The position numbers and the translations under genes were made by a program. From positions 1 to 17,676 of the forward strand of contig JADYZI010000152.1 of NCBI GenBank assembly GCA_020853255.1: 17,676 nt of DNA, given 5' to 3'. Positions 16,001-17,676 of the stretch are shown here, piece by piece. The DNA comes from Acidobacteriota bacterium (lineage in GTDB: Bacteria; Acidobacteriota; Blastocatellia; Pyrinomonadales; Pyrinomonadaceae). The notes beneath the pieces were generated by a model, which saw only the letters and a program-made list of their open reading frames with translations, was not told the origin of the DNA and ran no database searches. Position 1 is the stretch's first letter. Every line of letters starts with the position of its first letter.

Positions 16001-16916
16001 TCTTGATTGGACGTTCGTTCAATCTGCGCTGGATGATGACTACAGCGGTGCGGGAGCATGGAGCAATCTGTTCTTCCACCCGCAGTACGCCGCGTTCTCA
16101 GCGTTCAGCTCCGCCGCCAAGTCTGATTATCACGGTGCCACCTTTACGCTGCGTCAGCGTTTGGGTGACACATTGACCTATGACATCAATTACACATGGG
16201 CCAAGTCGTTTGACAATGCATCAGGGCTTCAAACCGGAGGTTCATACGGTTCGCAGTTTATTCTGAATCCGTTGCGGCCGCAGGATAACTACTCGGTTTC
16301 CGATTTTGATATTCGCCACAGTGTTAACGCGAATTTCATCTTCCAGCTCCCGTTCGGGCAAGGAAAGCACTGGTTCAGCGATTTGAACGGATTTACGGAT
16401 GCTCTGATCGGCGGTTGGCAGTTGTCGGGTATCGCGAGGTGGAACACCGGACTCCCGGCGATATCGCCATTTGACGCGGCCCAGTGGGCAACGAACTGGA
16501 ATGCACAGTCTAGCGGTGTTCGCGTGCGAAATGTTCCGATCCAAGTGAACCGCAACACGCAGAACGCTTTTGGTGATCCGCAAGCGGCCTACAACGCGTG
16601 GCGGAATGCTCGGCCGGGTGAAACGGGCGATCGTAACGCTATGCGGCTGCCGGGCTATTCAACGCTTGACCTCGGATTGTCGAAGTCTTTCACTATGCCG
16701 TGGAGCGAAGGCCACAAGCTGCAGTTCCGCTGGGAAGTGATCAATGTCTTCAACTATCAGTATTTCGATGGACAGAACGGAAACCTGACCCGCTCCACTT
16801 GGGGGCTCCAGCAGGATTCCGATATTGGCGAGGCAACCAGTGATTTCGGCAAGATCTTTACCGACATCCAGGGCGTACCGCGTCGAATGCAGTTTGGCCT
16901 TCGATATTCTTTCTAA
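13077..16916 (+). CDS. Oar-like TonB-dependent outer-membrane receptor with N-terminal carboxypeptidase-regulatory domain
   Basis: A 1279-residue outer-membrane transporter. It has a signal peptide with hydrophobic core at about 10-24 and a likely cleavage after SAFG (residue 28). A CarboxypepD_reg-type beta-sandwich follows at about 33-113 (GISGTITDQASAAVPGATV, then GKYGFPGIPPATY). A plug domain lies at about 125-255 (LPTDLRRVADLLSLQPGV, VAGGRSDQANVLLDGVDIN, SGAQISLITRSGTNNFRGS). The large beta-barrel follows, with segments such as DIFGGSIGGPIIKDKLFFF, EEYDLYVQDAWKLRRDLTL, TPKHYTWNFSYGRKLPGG and YDINYTWAKSFDNASG. It ends in MQFGLRYSF, with the C-terminal Phe used for barrel assembly. These receptors import bulky substrates with energy from TonB-ExbBD and are numerous in Acidobacteriota. 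The substrate is not predictable, and no SusD-like partner or glycoside hydrolase is adjacent. The gene is monocistronic: its own strong ribosome binding site and an intrinsic terminator 22 bp after the stop. I could not identify a convincing TonB box. Confidence 0.94.
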   Translation: MLKIRNTGSAAFLTAAVLFLFLAGSAFGQAGTSGISGTITDQASAAVPGATVRISNPDTGFSRSVTTSADGKYGFPGIPPATYRMEVEAASFKKLVNSNVKALVDSPIEVNLALEPGDVTAVVDVTSNTIESVINTQDASLGNNFVPQQITQLPTDLRRVADLLSLQPGVTREGYVAGGRSDQANVLLDGVDINDQQNGGRTGQFQTSQDTVLRATAESVEEFRITTSNPDASQGRSSGAQISLITRSGTNNFRGSLFYFYRPTAFSANNFFNNSAGVYTPDEFVVQSGLFKAGEEKAPRPSLARDIFGGSIGGPIIKDKLFFFYTYEGQRQQQGVSVVRTVPMAHVGQGILRFSGSGPSCTGGLCSIGLAELNTIYSEVGINPIAMQFLASAAQRYPVNDDTVGDGVNTGGYRFNSPTDTEENTHITRLDYKLTDSQSLYFRANFQRDHLTGTSQFPDTPAGTSWDHPWGMVAGHDWAISANMVNNFRYGFTRQAFSTTGDSTDNTIFFRFVFQPLAFTRTLSRITPTHNITDDFTWIQGNHTWRFGGNVRVIRNKRLDYASAYDTAITNPSFYNLSGRVLDLAVSGSGYSFARSQRTIIQNTAAALIGRYSDYSGSYTFDIDGNPLDQGTPTDRNFATEEYDLYVQDAWKLRRDLTLTLGVRYGLSRPVYEKTGFQVVPTEPLGDFFERRKAAAAQGIALNDLITFERGGPANSGPGFYKMDWKNWQPSISAAWSPSFKSGFLGNLFGKNGESVFRGGFRILSDHFGGQLAVSFSGLSTIGFTEEIAVAANSFDITNCAPSMPGGPPNCGPLFTGLGQQIRGLPYVPLSPAQGFQTPADEAQRIESSLDATIKTPKHYTWNFSYGRKLPGGLYLEASYLGRKARNLLAARDVMALNDLVDPGTGMDWYTAAGMLHTLRAADTPLSAIPNIPYFNHFFPNAGASLAVFWDDTDYAAMTPTQAVYYMVARDGYDILDWTFVQSALDDDYSGAGAWSNLFFHPQYAAFSAFSSAAKSDYHGATFTLRQRLGDTLTYDINYTWAKSFDNASGLQTGGSYGSQFILNPLRPQDNYSVSDFDIRHSVNANFIFQLPFGQGKHWFSDLNGFTDALIGGWQLSGIARWNTGLPAISPFDAAQWATNWNAQSSGVRVRNVPIQVNRNTQNAFGDPQAAYNAWRNARPGETGDRNAMRLPGYSTLDLGLSKSFTMPWSEGHKLQFRWEVINVFNYQYFDGQNGNLTRSTWGLQQDSDIGEATSDFGKIFTDIQGVPRRMQFGLRYSF

Positions 16917-16937
16917 GGCCGGATAATTCAGTGATAC

Positions 16938-16967
16938 GGGCCGTGCTTTCGGGCGCGGCCCTTTTTT
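16938..16967 (+). terminator. Rho-independent terminator of the receptor gene
   Basis: A 9-bp GC-rich stem (16938-16946 pairing with 16953-16961, one G-T pair) with a 6-base loop (TTTCGG) is followed at once by six T residues (16962-16967). It sits 22 bp after the receptor stop codon. The opposite strand has no T-run after the stem, so it acts for the plus strand only. Confidence 0.9.
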
Positions 16968-16984
16968 GTGCAGATGTTTAGGGT

Positions 16985-17641
16985 TCAGCGGGCCGCGAAG
17001 GCGTCGTTGCCGGTTATTTCGGCAAGGTGGCGGGTGTCGTTGAGGGCACTGACGCGGATATTGTTTCGACCGCGAATCTCAAAGCGGCTGACGCCGCAGT
17101 TTGAGGTAACGAGCCACGGGGTCTTTTTTGTTGAGCGGTGGATCGCCCCCATCAAATGCAGCGTCATAAAGCAGATCGCGCCGGTGTGTGAAAAAATGGC
17201 GATCCGCTGGCCCTGATGGTTGCGGAGTATTTCCCACAGCTCGCCCGTTGCACGGCGGAGCAGGTGACGATAGCTTTCGCCGCCTGTGATCACATGGTGA
17301 ATGTCGCGGTTCACCAGGGCAAAGTAATCCTTTGGATATTGAGCCTTTGATTCGTCAAAGGTCAGCCCCTCAAGCACGCCAACATGTCGTTCGCGAAAGG
17401 CCTTTGTCGTAAGGATCGGGATCTTCAGCAGTTTCGAAAGCGGTTCGGCCGTCTGCACGGCGCGGTCGAGGTCGCTTGAGAATATCGCGTTGATGCCCTC
17501 TTTCGCCATTGCATCGGCCGTAGCATTTGCCTGACAGCGGCCGCGTTCTGAAAGCGGCGTCGGGCCGTGGCCGCCAAAACGGCCTTCGGCGTTTCCGGCG
17601 GATTGGCCGTGTCGGATCAGGAAGAGTTTAGTTATGGGCAT
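16985..17641 (-). CDS. Histidine phosphatase family protein (phosphoglycerate-mutase-like)
   Basis: A 218-residue branch-1 histidine phosphatase, typical length for the family. It should remove or move phosphoryl groups through a phospho-histidine intermediate in the cytoplasm. The phospho-acceptor motif LIRHGQS has Arg10-His11-Gly12. SSDLDRAVQTAEPL carries Arg60, FRERHVGVLEG carries the likely acid/base Glu84, GGES is at 120-123, and the second histidine is His152 in IFSHTGAI. All catalytic residues are present. The best-known relatives are cofactor-dependent phosphoglycerate mutase-like phosphatases and alpha-ribazole phosphatase (CobC/GpmB type); the substrate cannot be chosen from sequence. 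The ATG at 17641 places the RHG motif at the usual distance. It overlaps the stop of the upstream frame as TAATG, suggesting coupling with a gene beyond the right edge. The gene converges on the receptor gene; their stops are 68 bp apart with the receptor's terminator between. Confidence 0.93.
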   Translation of the reverse strand: MPITKLFLIRHGQSAGNAEGRFGGHGPTPLSERGRCQANATADAMAKEGINAIFSSDLDRAVQTAEPLSKLLKIPILTTKAFRERHVGVLEGLTFDESKAQYPKDYFALVNRDIHHVITGGESYRHLLRRATGELWEILRNHQGQRIAIFSHTGAICFMTLHLMGAIHRSTKKTPWLVTSNCGVSRFEIRGRNNIRVSALNDTRHLAEITGNDAFAAR

Positions 17642-17676
17642 TATGTGAATTGCGTGACGCGAATCGCCGGCGACAC
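17641..17676 (-). CDS. C-terminal end of an unidentified gene (rest outside window)
   Basis: On the minus strand one frame entering from the right edge reads VSPAIRVTQFT and stops with TAA at 17643-17641. It shares one base with the ATG of the phosphatase gene (TAATG). High GC at third codon positions over these eleven codons and the tight overlap suggest a real upstream gene in the same operon. Too little is visible to name it, and it could be chance. Confidence 0.35.
   Translation of the reverse strand: MSPAIRVTQFT

Overview
The window looks like chromosome of a moderately GC-rich Gram-negative bacterium, most plausibly an Acidobacteriota member (Blastocatellia/Pyrinomonadales-like). This is an inference from the Oar-like TonB-dependent receptor with an N-terminal carboxypeptidase-regulatory domain, which is greatly expanded in that phylum, and from general codon and protein style. 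No rRNA, tRNA, CRISPR array, insertion sequence or phage gene is visible. Coding density is high. No stretch longer than 300 bases lacks a gene; the largest gaps are 11643-11929 (287 bp, between divergent genes) and 12869-13076 (208 bp).

Region 1 (1-2598, plus strand) is a tight operon-like run. It holds the 3' part of gatB (Asp-tRNA(Asn)/Glu-tRNA(Gln) amidotransferase subunit B), an exported protein of unknown function coupled by an ATGA overlap, and a short-chain dehydrogenase/reductase 11 bp further on.

Region 2 (2617-11642, minus strand, transcribed right to left) is the centrepiece: a five-gene chemosensory operon. In transcription order it encodes (a) an 839-residue protein with TPR-like repeats, a roughly 320-residue very acidic linker, a four-cysteine zinc-ribbon-like motif, a second helical segment and a C-terminal response-regulator receiver domain; (b) a CheW-type scaffold; (c) a divergent methyl-accepting-chemotaxis-like membrane protein with a degenerate signalling tip and a TTG start; (d) a PilJ-like chemoreceptor with almost no periplasmic loop; (e) a hybrid CheA with Hpt, kinase, CheW and receiver domains. 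There is no CheR, CheB or stand-alone CheY in the cluster. The layout (receiver, CheW, receptors, hybrid CheA-REC) recalls the Pil-Chp and cyanobacterial Pix/Tax type systems that control type IV pili or other non-flagellar outputs. The likely flow is receptor array to CheA/CheW, with phosphate going to the CheA receiver and to the receiver of the TPR protein, which would be the output or localisation hub.

Region 3 (11643-12868) is a divergent intergenic region with a perfect AATTC-based palindrome and candidate promoters on both strands. It is followed by a thioredoxin-reductase-fold flavoprotein that lacks the redox CxxC motif.

Region 4 (13077-16967) is a large Oar-like TonB-dependent outer-membrane receptor with a strong ribosome binding site and a clear intrinsic terminator. 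Region 5 (16985-17676, minus strand) is a histidine phosphatase (phosphoglycerate-mutase-like) gene whose ATG overlaps the stop of a gene that enters from the right edge.
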